Below are positions 45,401 to 57,400 of a stretch of 64,000 bases of DNA, one piece after another. The DNA comes from Forficula auricularia (lineage: Eukaryota > Arthropoda > Insecta > Dermaptera > Forficulidae): NCBI GenBank assembly GCA_024734495.1, contig JALMQS010000841.1, forward strand, positions 915,626-979,625, in the 5' to 3' direction. A program made the position numbers and the translations under genes. Each line of letters opens with the position of its first letter. The stretch's first letter is position 1. The notes under the pieces are model-generated. The model was given only the letters and a program-made list of their open reading frames with translations. It was not told the origin of the DNA and ran no database searches.

Positions 45401-48400
45401 AAATTTAATGTCCTACAGGAATATTTTAGTTCTAAGAAAATTCCCAGAATATCTACGAAGATTGAAAGATTATTCACAGGATATTCCAATGTCCAGAGAA
45501 GATATCAGAATATTTATGGATTATTCTTGTGCTACCTGGGTAAATAATAATGTAGCGGCCCTTGTTGCTTTGGCTACGAGCTTTTAGAGACGGCCGCTAG
45601 ATGACTCAGTCAGATCGTTGCGACACTTTGCATGACTGATAATATTTCAGTCATGTATTAAGTAAGGCAATTCGATCTCGACTGATCATCCAACGAGGAG
45701 CCATCCAACAACAAGGGGCTCCTCACCGGCTCTTTACCAGGGACGAACATCGCCCTGTCCAAATCATTGTTAGGTCCCCACCAACTAGGTGGGCAGAGCG
45801 GACACGCACCACGCAACGCAACGGCCTTAACAAATAATAAATCGTGTAGTATAGTATGTTTTCTTACCTCTAAATAGAATCCCACGACGCGTACAGAACG
45901 GATTGGAATAAAAAATAATAATGGGATTGGTATGAGAATAGTGTAGGTGCCAACGACTGCAAGTTTTAATAACCAGGGGGGTAAATGGTGGGCGTACCAA
46001 GAGGCAGGCGTCGGCAAACATTGCGATTCAAAATGAACAGACAGAGCTGAAAAACAAACAAACAAACACACACACAAATTAATTTAATTATGTAAAATGG
46101 CAAGGTCTACCATGGCCTGTCTGACGCACTCTGAATAGACTGCGGGTTGGGGGGAGGGGGAGGAGAAGGAAAGAAAATTTGTTCAGATGGGTCTATACCA
46201 GTGGTTCCCAACCTTTTGTGGCTCATCGCCCCTTTCTGGAGGTTGACTAACACCTATCGCCCCCTTTTCATTTTCATTGTATGCCTAATTTTAATTTGAA
46301 GTAAAGTGTAAATAATAATGTTTTGTGAGGAGCTGGAAAATGTTCAGGGGGGGGGGGGTCAATCCACAAAACAAAATATTTAGTGGGAATTTTTTTTTTT
46401 ATTAAAACAAATACTTAGTCCAGTTAAATTGTCTTTTTACTCGGAAGATTTTGGGCTAGTTGTAATTTCTTCGACCCTTCATGTTTTTTGGTATGCTGAA
46501 TCCCAATCTTATGTTTGCTAACAAAATTTCGTGACGAAACATTGTCAAAAATGCCAAAAAAAAAAAAAGGAGAAAAATCTCATTTTTTGGCGGTTTTTTG
46601 CTTATAACTGGAAAACTATCAACTTTTTGTAAATAATTTTCCTATGCAAAATGAAAGTTCATAAAATTTCCTATAAATTTCATCATTTCGGTTTTTTTCT
46701 CCGACGTTCGGGCTCAAGCGCTAGTTGAAAATTGGAGTATTTTTTTTCCGCAAATCCCAAAAACCCCCATTTTGACCATGAAAGAGCACGTTTTCGCCAA
46801 AGACCACTCTATATATTACACATACTCTATATACACGTGAGTGTATTTTAATTTTTCCCCTTTGGATACTCATCGCCCCCAATCGCCCCCTTCTTATTTA
46901 TCGCCCCAGATAACCCAAATCGCCCCTTGGGGAGCGATCGCCCCAGGTTGGGAACCACTGGTCTATACCAACTACACGTCTTGCTCGTATGCACTCCCAG
47001 AGAAAATGTGCCACCTCCCCTAAAAAAGCGTGGTTCGTCCCAGTGTCGCCTGCAAGTCGAATTCATTTTAAGATAATATAATATATATTTCACTATATAT
47101 GTTACGCAACGGTAGCGCTTTTGACTCCAGATCAGAAGGTTGCGTGTTCAAATCACGTCGGGGTCACCAGATTGTTTGGGCCTCGGTTGAGTGCGTGGTG
47201 CGTGTCCGCGCTCCCCTCCTAGTTGGAGAGGCCCTAACAGTGGTCTTTGTCGAAAACGTGCTCCTTCATGGTCAAAATGGCAAAAAACCAATTTTTCGTC
47301 TGTATTCAATGCAGAGGCAAATTTGCCAAATTCAACCGCCTACAGCGCTGCGGTCGTTTCGCTTATCCCCTCCAATGTACAGCACCCAGCGAATAGCGTT
47401 ATTTTCTTGAGTTATTGAAGATAAATGCATATCAAACATATTTTTCTCGAGACTGTTTTAAACTCTATTAAAAATTCAAATAGTTGGATTTGTTTGTAAT
47501 AATAAATACCAGATAAATTCCACCATGTGGGACACCCGCTGTTAAGTTTAACGATGCCTGACGAGAAGAGTAGCCGGAAAAGAAGCCAGCGCACCAGCCA
47601 AAAGGGAATGACGTCAAAGGCCTGGGTTCGAGATCGGCGCCAATACCGAACGGGGGCGACGAGGACGCACAGGGCACCCGCCTCCAGCAGAAGACTATCC
47701 CTGAACACACACACACACACACAATATTATTAGTCTAGCAAGAAGTTCAATATTAACAAGAAATTTAGCAGTTAAATAGTTAGTACCCTGGAGACACCGA
47801 GCGATGCTCGGTATCTTCTTCCTTCAGTTAAAAGCTTTATTTTAATATTATTTTTAATTTAAAATTCTGATAAAAAGGTCGATTATTTATTAATTAAATT
47901 AATCTTAAGAAATTCAAAGATGTTTTTATAAAGCGAAATTTAGAGAATACTTAGCGAGACTACCGTTTTATAAGAACCATTGAGGTCCAGCTGATTCTCC
48001 ATCCTGAACCAAGAGAGCGAAAAAAGATATGGTCCATCTAGATGTTACCCGGTGTAGCGGCCCGTTCTTACTCATGTGCCTCGAGCCTTGGGACACGGCC
48101 GCTAGATGACTCAGTCGGATCGTTAGTGTCGTTTAGCATGAGTGAAATATTATCACCCATGCTATATTAAAGCGACTCGATTCGATTGGGAGGAGAACGG
48201 ATTCGAACATTCGAATCTGGAGGGGCCAAACGCCAACCAGCAGCCCCTCCCCTGCACCACACCTATATGAACACGCAACCTACAACTCTGCACACTCAAC
48301 AGATTGTTAGGACCCCATCGACTTGATGGGGGGCGCACAAAGCACCACACAGCACTCACCTCACGAGAGCCCTAACAATAACTGGTGACCCCGACGTGAT

Positions 48401-51400
48401 TGCAAAGCAAGCAGCCTCTTGACCCGCCAGCTAGGTGGATAGAGCCTTGCCCGGCTGACTTAGTCGGTAATCGGCAATCACCCAAGAAACAGGTATCAAT
48501 CCGCGTATAGCCCGCATGATACCCCACCCCGGACCACCCAGAGGGACATGGCATCTCAAGTTCTTATATATTACTCTCTCGATTCAGACGCCTTTTACAA
48601 GTCTATTCTTACATAGAGAGATGATACAAATTAATTTAGAATTCCGCGGAGTAAACTCGCGAGCAAATCCACTCAACGGAATTTTTAACAAATTATAAGT
48701 AAATTTGTTTTTCTAGTATATTTATACAAATATAGAAAATTATCAAATTAATTAAATTAATCTTAAGAAATTCAAAGAGAAATTCAAAGATGTTTTTATA
48801 AAGCGAAATTTAGACTTGTAAAAGGCGTCTGAATCGAGAGAGTAATATATAAGAACTTGAGATGCCATGTCCCTCTGGGTGGTCCGGGGTGGGGTATCAT
48901 GCGGGCTATACGCGGATTGATACCGGGTAACATCTAGATGGACCATATCTTTTTTCGCTCTCTTGGTTCAGGATGGAGAATCAGCTGGACCTCAATGGTT
49001 CTTATAAAACGGTAGTCTCGCTAAGTATTCTCTAAATTTCGCTTTATAAAAACATCTTTGAATTTCTCTTTGAATTTCTTAAGATTAATTTAATTAATTT
49101 GATAATTTTCTATATTTGTATAAATATACTAGAAAAACAAATTTACTTATAATTTGTTAAAAATTCCGTTGAGTGGATTTGCTCGCGAGTTTACTCCGCG
49201 GAATTCTAAATTAATTCGATTATTTATTATTTATTTGAGAGCCGCTTTCAAATTAAAAAAATATATAATATTCGCAAATGCACCCCCCCCCCTCCACTCG
49301 GCTCGACCCTACCCTCGAAACCTCGCCCTATCCCACTGCGCCCCACCTTCTACACCTGTTTTGATTCAACCATATGATTCATTTTTATTCATCCAATTGT
49401 TAATAAATAAAACCTATCAAAATGTGATGTTTTTTCACAAAATTGAGACCTGCTTATGCGAAATATATTTTTAAATAAATTCTTGATTATTTTTTATTCT
49501 ATTAAATAAATAAAGTTCTTTATAAAAACAATTATAAAACGTTTATTAATATTTCTAACGTTTAGGGAGAACAAAATATGCTAAAATCCACAATCACAAT
49601 ACTTCTTCAAGGCCTTTTAGAACAATGAAACAAACAACCCATTGTCTGCCTGGGTATAAAAGGAAAAGGGAAACCCTTTTTAAAACCCTAAGAATGGGAT
49701 TTGTCTACCTGAGAATAATTAATTTGATTATGAAAAAACCCATCAAAAACAATTTTGTCGAAGATGAGACCGTGACAGATCGAATTGTCACCCCCAAAAC
49801 CCCCTAACCCGTGAATTTCATCAAAATCGGTAGAGTCGTTTTCAAAATAGAACCAAGATATAAATATATAAACAAACAAATATATATACAAATAAATAAA
49901 TATACAATTTTTGCTCGTTTAATAAGAGTAGATTTGGCTTTAAATTTATATGGAGAAAATTGTTTTTGCTGGTTATTGGGAAACTCTGCTTTAACTGATG
50001 CCTCGTCGTCATCGTATATGTTGCAGTAAAAACCGGTTTTTAGAAAGATTCACTGAATACCTTTGTGACAACTAGTTTTTACTGATGTCAAAAATCAATT
50101 TCAGTGAAAACTGATTATAACTAGATAAAACCCATTTTGGGTGGTTAGTTTTTGTATTTCTAGCCCACAGAATATCTATACACAATTTGGCTGAGTTTGG
50201 TCCAAATGGCTAGAATCTTCATTTTTGACCCCCCCCCCTCCTCATTTTGGGTGTTAATTCAAAAAAAAATTTATACGAAAACGTCAAAAATTACATCCTA
50301 TACAACTTTGCTTCTAATGGAATTTGACGTAGAGTAAGCAGTTTAGAGGTTATTTGATTCGAATTGGTCACATATAATCTAAATTAACATTGATGAGGAT
50401 TTTTACTGAGTCGTTTTGCCAAGATGAGTTTTATCTAGTTATAACCAGTTTGCACTGAAATTCATTTTTGACATCGCTAAAAGCTAGTTGCCACAATCAC
50501 AAAAGTATTCAGTGAAACGCGTTTTAGCTAGTAACATATATTATATTAACTAGATATAGCGTGCATTTTATTATTGAATTAATACTTTGTCTAAAAATAT
50601 TCACTAGTCAATGTATATGATATACGAGCCCCGTCCCATCTCAATTGGCCCACCAATATTTTTTCTTTTTAAATAAAATTATGCCAATTCACGGTGAATT
50701 TAATTTAAATTTTTATATTTATTATCATTTGGAACATTTTAAACAATTTAAAACATTTTATTGTAACATTTAACTTAAAATTATTTTTTAATTGTTAAAA
50801 ACAAGGAAAACATACAAAATCCAAAACCTTTACCACTGTGTGACGTCGCCTTTATTTTTAATTACGGCTTGAATTCTTTTGGGCAACGTACTTATTAAGT
50901 TTTGACACTCATCTTGAGTGAAAGTATCACAAATATTTTGAAGTTTGTGTTTTAATTCGACTACGTTTCTAGCTGGTTGTATTCGTAATAGCTTTTTCAT
51001 TGTGTGCCAAAGAGTTTCTATTGGTGACAAGTCGGGACTGTTTGCCACCCACTCCAAAAGTGGAACATTATGATCAGAAAGCCATTTTAAAGATTTTCTT
51101 GATGTATGGCAGGCCACCCCGTCTTGTTGGAACACAAAATTATTATTATTCTGCAATGCATCTGCCATTGTTGGAAGTAACGATTTTTTTTAAATCTCTA
51201 AATATTTATTGGTGTTTACAATTCCATCAATGAAGTGAAGATTTCCAACACCTCTAGCAGACATTGAACCCCATACCATAACTGAAGCAGGAAATTTTAC
51301 TTTCTTTTAAACAATCTGAATTGAAAGCTTCATTTTTCTGACGAATAACTCTGCTTCGATTGTCCCCAACACAAACTTCAAAACGAGACTCATCACTCCA

Positions 51401-54400
51401 ATGGACACTATTCCATTTATCATCACTCGTCCAATTAATGTGACTTTTAGCCCATTTAAGCCGGTTTTTCTTTTGTTTTAATGTCAAGAGTGGCTTTTCT
51501 TTCGCCTAAAAAAAATTAGTAAAATACCAAAAAAAATTTGGAATAAGTTGCAATAGAATTACCTTGTAAGTTTTAAAACCTAACTTAAGGGCTTCTCTAT
51601 GGCATGTGGATCTTGAAACACTTCGCCCCACAGCATCGCTCCAAAGAACAGATAATTCACCATAGTTCAAACCCCTGTTTTTTCTAATAATCTTCTTCAA
51701 TGCCCGTCTATCAGCATCTGATATTTTGGATTTCGACGCATACGGAGGTTTTGTAGCTATTGTATCCGTTGTTTTATAAACTCGAATAATATTTCTGACC
51801 ATAAACTTTGATAAATTAACTAGATCGCCAATTTCCGCGTTTGATTTTCCCTTTTAAATAAATTGATAATAATTGAGCGAATTTTTTCATCAACAACCTT
51901 TCCACGAGTCATTTTTACTAATAATAAACAAAATTTGTGATACTTTCACTCAAGATGAGTGTCAAAACTTAATAAGTACGTTGCCCAAAAGAATTCAAGC
52001 CGTAATTAAAAATAAAGGCGACCTCACACAGTGGTAAAGGTTTTGGAATTTGTATGTTTTCCTTGTTTTTAACAATTAAAAAATAATTTTAAATTAAATG
52101 TTACAATAAAATGTTTTAAATTGTTTAAAATGTTGTTCCAAATGATAATAAAAATAAATATTTAAATTAAATTTACCGTGAATTAGCATAATTTTATTTA
52201 AAAAGAAAAAATATTAGTGGGCGCAATTGAGATGGGACGGGGCTCGTATAGTCGTATTAACTAATTCATTCATTCTAATTAGGTTGCTATGGCAACAAAC
52301 AAATGTTTTTATCTACTCTTATTAAACGAACAAAAATTGTATATATATATTTATTTATATATTTGTTTGTATATTTGTATCTAGCCTAGGGGGCCGTGAA
52401 CAAGTTTCTTTGTCTTGGACGTTTAAAAATCATCCCCCAAAGTTTACATTTTTGTCGCCATTTGGCGCTAAAGTCGTGAGGCACGGTCCCTATTCAGAAC
52501 CTCAAAAATGGTGAGACAACAGATTTTTTCGGCGCCTTAGTATACAAATTACTATTATTATGTATAAAAAAGAAATCTACAAATTCATTCATGTTTAATT
52601 ACGAATTGAAAATAACTATTTAATTAGAATAATATTTTTTTTTCATTTAAGCTGATTCATTTGATTAGAGGAGAAGTGAAGTCGTTTTGTGGCAAATTAT
52701 TATTTATTTATGCAAAGGATAATAAATAGAGTGGCTCACAATTTCCATTATAATGTTTATTTAGTAAACAACAAACACACACTCACCATTGGAACCACAT
52801 AAATGTCTGGCCGACTTCTTTTAGCGAGAAATAAAGAGACCATAACGCTCCGAATGTAGGCGCTGTGCAAAACTTTTGCGTGATAAATCTGGAAACAAAA
52901 CAAAAATAAATTGTTAGAATTTTGTTCATTTTTTACTTTACCATACAGGGTATGGTCAAATATTGTAATCGTGCATGAAAAATAAAATAAAGTTTTTATC
53001 GTTTTTTCTTTCTTTTTTTCACCTATGAAATACTTCGTAGAAATTGTGGTGTTGGTGCAAGGTGAAACATCTTTAATAAAGATAAGAGTGAATAAATATT
53101 TTATTTAATATGGATTTACTATAAGTTAAGGATATTAACAGGAAATCATTCCTGATGAGTACGTGGATTGCGACCACGGGGTTATCCGAGCTAAGTCTGA
53201 CATTGCTTCCACTTACTTGTGTCAGGCTTCTCTCTACTCTCTCCTATACGGCCTCCTCTTTGTTTTTTTTTTTTTACCGACTCCGACGCTATTAGGTTTT
53301 CGAGGGCTAGGAGTTGGTTTTCCTTTTTCATTTTTTCTTCTCTTCCAACATGTGGAAGGCAGCGGGAAACCACCACATTACAAATCCTGAGAATATGCAA
53401 CATGACGATTTCTCTTCGAGTAAAGAATTCCGGAGGGTAAACCAGCCCCTCGTTCGGATCTCCGGGAAGGGGCTACCCGAGGAGAGACCATCATGCAGCG
53501 GAAAAAATAAATAATGACGTTCTACGAGTCGGAGCGTGGAATGTTAAGACGCTAAGGGAGAGAAGATAAACTAGTGAATTTAAAGCGGGAAATGGATAGA
53601 CACAAATTGGACATTATTGGGATTAGGTGAAATGAGATATCCAGAAGAGGGAGAGATTTTTGGTTCGAAAACATGCCATAGAATCATTAACACGGGGGGG
53701 GGGGGGGCAGAATGGGAGGGCAGGAGTGGGCATTATTATGAATAAAAAAATAGGGCAAAGGGTAAAGAATTATCTACAGGTAAGCGAAAGGATTGTTATG
53801 ATTACAGTGGATTCGAAACCGAAAGATACTGTGATAATCCAGATATACATGCCTACTACATCATATAAGGACCAAGATATAGAAGAAATGTACGAACAAA
53901 TTGAAAACCTGATGAAGCGCGTTAAAGGGGATGAAAATTTAATAATTATGGGTGATTGGAATGCAAGAGTATGGAAAAGGCAAAGAAGGAAAAGTGGTGG
54001 GCGAACACGGTCTAGGAAATAGGAGTGAAAGGGGCGAAAGATTAATTGAATTTTGCAGTAAGCACAGTCTAGTAGTAGCAAACACACTCTTCCAACACCA
54101 TCCAAGAAGGATCTACACGTGGAAAATGCCGTTAGACAAGGGGAGATTTCAAATAGATTACATATTAGTCAGACAAAGATTCAGAAATCAATTAAAGGAC
54201 TGCAAAAGTTATCCTGGGGCTGATATATCTAGTGATCACAATCTAATTGCGATGAAATGCCAACTAAAATTTAAAAAACTAATAAAAAAGGGGCGGTCGC
54301 GAAAAAACTGGGATATATCTAAATTAAAAAATAAGGAAACCCAAAAACTCTTCGAAAAACGTAATGAATAAGAAACTGGAAGAAAAAACACCCACAAATA

Positions 54401-57400
54401 ATAAAGAAGATGAAATCGAACAAGAATGGAATGACATGAAATCAAGCCTGACCGAAACAGCCAACGAAGTCCTTCAATCAAAGAAAAACGAAATTAAAAA
54501 GCCATGGGTAACAGACGAAATACTGCAACTGATTGACGAACGAAGAAAATTTAAGAACAGAAAAGACGAAGAAGGGAAAGAAACATATAAAAAATTAAGA
54601 TGGAAAGTTATAAGAGAATGTAGAAAAGCAAAAGAAAAAATGATTCAAGAAAAATGTAAAGAAGTCAACGAAAATCTAGTATTGGGAAAAGTTGATGTAG
54701 CCTATAGGGCAATAAAAAGAAATTTTCAAGAAGACAAGCCAAAAAGCAAGAACATAAGAGATAAAGGAGGCCACATTATTCTAAACGAAAACGAACAGGC
54801 AAATAGATGGAAGGAACACCTAGAAGAACTCTATGGAGAAGAAAAAACAATGAACCCAATAGAAGAAGAAGAATCTGTGGACGAAAACGAATTAGGAGAC
54901 CCCATACTCAGGTCAGAATTCGAGACAGCTTTGAAGGAACTAAAAAATAATAGAGCACCCGGAATAGACAATATACAAGCTGAAATCCTAAAGAACTCTG
55001 GAGAAAAGGCACGTGACAAACTTTTTGAACTAATTAGCAAAATCTATAAATTGGGAATCATCCCAAAAGATTTCGAAAAAAACAAAATAGTCACACTTCC
55101 CAAAAGACAGGCGCGGATAAATGTGAAAATTTCAGGACCATTAGCCTAACCTCACATGCCTCCAAAATCCTAACCAAAATAATCCAAAGAAGAATAGAAC
55201 AAAGAGTTGAAGAAAATCTGGGGGAAGACCAGTTCGGCTTTAGAAGAAACAGAGGCACCCGAGAAGCAATTCTCTCTCTTAGACTAATAATAGAAAGGGC
55301 TTTTATCAGGGAAGAATCTGTCTACATCGGATTCATAGACCTAGAAAAAGCATTCGATAACGTCAATTGGGAAATTATGTTTAAAATATTAAAACAGGCG
55401 GGAATAAAATTCAGAGAGAGAAGACTAATCTACAATCTATATCAAAACCAGACGGCAATTATAAATATTGGTGATGAACACAGAGAAGCCAAAATAAAAA
55501 AAGGTGTAAGACAAGGATGTGTGCTGTCACCCATGATTTTCAACTTATACATAGAAGAAGCGATTAAAGAATTCAAAGACAAAATTGATACAGGTATCGA
55601 AATCCAAGGTCAAAAGATCGCTATGTTAAGATTTGCCGATGACATTGCCCTTCTAGGAAGCAATAAAAAAGAATTAGAGGACGCCTTGAATGGAATTAAC
55701 CAAATCCTAATAGAAGAAATCAAAATGAAAATAAACAAGAATAAAACCAAGGTCCTAGTATGTACAAAAAAAGAACAAACGAGACAGGAATGCATCAAAA
55801 TTAACCAAGAAAACCTAGAAGGAGTTAAGGAATTCCGCTACCTAGGAAGTAAAATAACATGGGATGGGAGGAGCAAAAACGAAATTAAATCAAGAATTGC
55901 CCAAGCAAAAATGGGGTTTAATTCAAAACAAAAACTACTATGCTCCTCCTCAATCAGCTTAGCAAACAGGAAGTTGCTATTGAAGACATATGTATGGAGC
56001 ATAGCCATGTACGGGTGTGAAACCTGGACAATTAGAAAAGCGGAGAGAAAGAGATTGGAGGCTTTCGAAATGTGGTGCTACAGAAGAATGATGAATATCA
56101 AATGGATGGATAAAATTACAAATGAAGAAGTTCTTGGAAGAATCGGAGAAAGAAGAACCTTGTGGAAGAGTCTGAAGAAGAGAAGAGGTCAGATGATGGG
56201 GCACACACTGAGACATGGGGGACTGCTTAGGGATATCTTGGAGGGGAGGTGGGAAAGAAAAGGGGAAGGGGAAGACCCAGATTAGAATATTTCAACCAAA
56301 TAATTGGGGATATGGGATGCCAGACATTTAGAGAGGTTAAACAGCTGGCGGGGGACAGAGTCGAGTGGAGACGGATTGTTGCATCAAACCAGTCTTAGGA
56401 CTGTATACTCAATGATGATGATGATGAAAAAAAGTGGGTTTTTTTCCTTCTTTTTTTCGAAATATCTCAAAAACTATTTTGATTAAAAAAATTGATCGAA
56501 ACCATGGCATTTCGCTCTACAAAAAAGCCCAAATAAGTGAACATCGAAAAAATTATATGTTTGTCAAAATGTCTGTTAGTCTGTGCGTTACCAAATTTGT
56601 GCGGAAGAGCTAGCTCAAAAACTAGTGTGAATATCAAAACCAAATTTCACACGTAGCTATAGTCCATTGAGATTAAGAGCTAATTAGATTTTGGTGCATA
56701 TCGACCCAAAATTAAGGGGGATGGAGAGGGGGGCGGGGGTACAAATAAAAATCTAGGCCATTTGAGCAAACTCAACCAAATTTTGTATACATAATCAGTG
56801 GTACTCTAGAAGTCTAAAAATGCAAAAACTAACCGCCTGAAATGGGGGGGGGGTCAAAAAATGAAAATATAGGCTCTTGTATCAAACTCAACCAAATTTT
56901 GTATACATGATCACTGGGCCCCGAGGAGTCTAAAAATGCAAAAACTAATCCCCCTCCCTTACATGATTATAAATAATTTTATCAAATATTAAATATAAGT
57001 GAGGGGCCAGGTTGTATGGTAAAGTCAAGTGGATGGCCACATCAGAACACGTCAGCTTATTTAATAATACACGGACCTTAAAATCTATACTTGTTATAAT
57101 CGGGAGTAATAATATCGAGCAATAGGAATTTGAAAGAAGAAGTCAAAACTCAAGTGACTAAAGGAGCCAGAATATCCGGCTCTTTGAACAATTTATTATT
57201 GCGAAACAGATATATGTAGGCGGAGAGTAAAGTTCGCATTTATAAGACCAGCGTGCGCGCAGTGTTGACATATGTTGCAAAGACAAGGTTAGATACAATT
57301 TCCACCCAACAATTTCTCAGAACAACTGAGATGAGGATAATTAGAACCACACAGGGTAAATCACTAAGGGCCAGTTGTATGTCGGTTGGTAGAAATTGAA

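Larger units (their letters stand above)
47915..49200. mobile_element. Inverted-repeat element split by an LTR retrotransposon fragment
   Basis: The left arm, from gatgtttttataaagcgaaa through ggtccatctagatgttaccc (48052), resumes at 48492 (ggtatcaatccgcg) and continues to about 48700. The right arm (48715-49200) is its inverted copy, with both junctions fused, so it records the empty site (ttacccggtatcaat). It contains a gagggacatggcatctcaag word. No recognisable protein. Confidence 0.75.

Noticed and set aside
47099..47418. ORFs of 75-103 codons
   Set aside because: They overlap each other in different frames and coincide with an inverted LTR/primer-binding-site fragment.
48372..48946. ORFs with the MPCPSGWSGVGYHAG and IPHPGPPRGTWH text
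   Set aside because: They arise on opposite strands of an inverted repeat and resemble no known protein.
49545..49625. Hammerhead motif suggested by acttcttcaagg and aacgtttaggg
   Set aside because: The two halves do not form a stem II and GAAA is absent.
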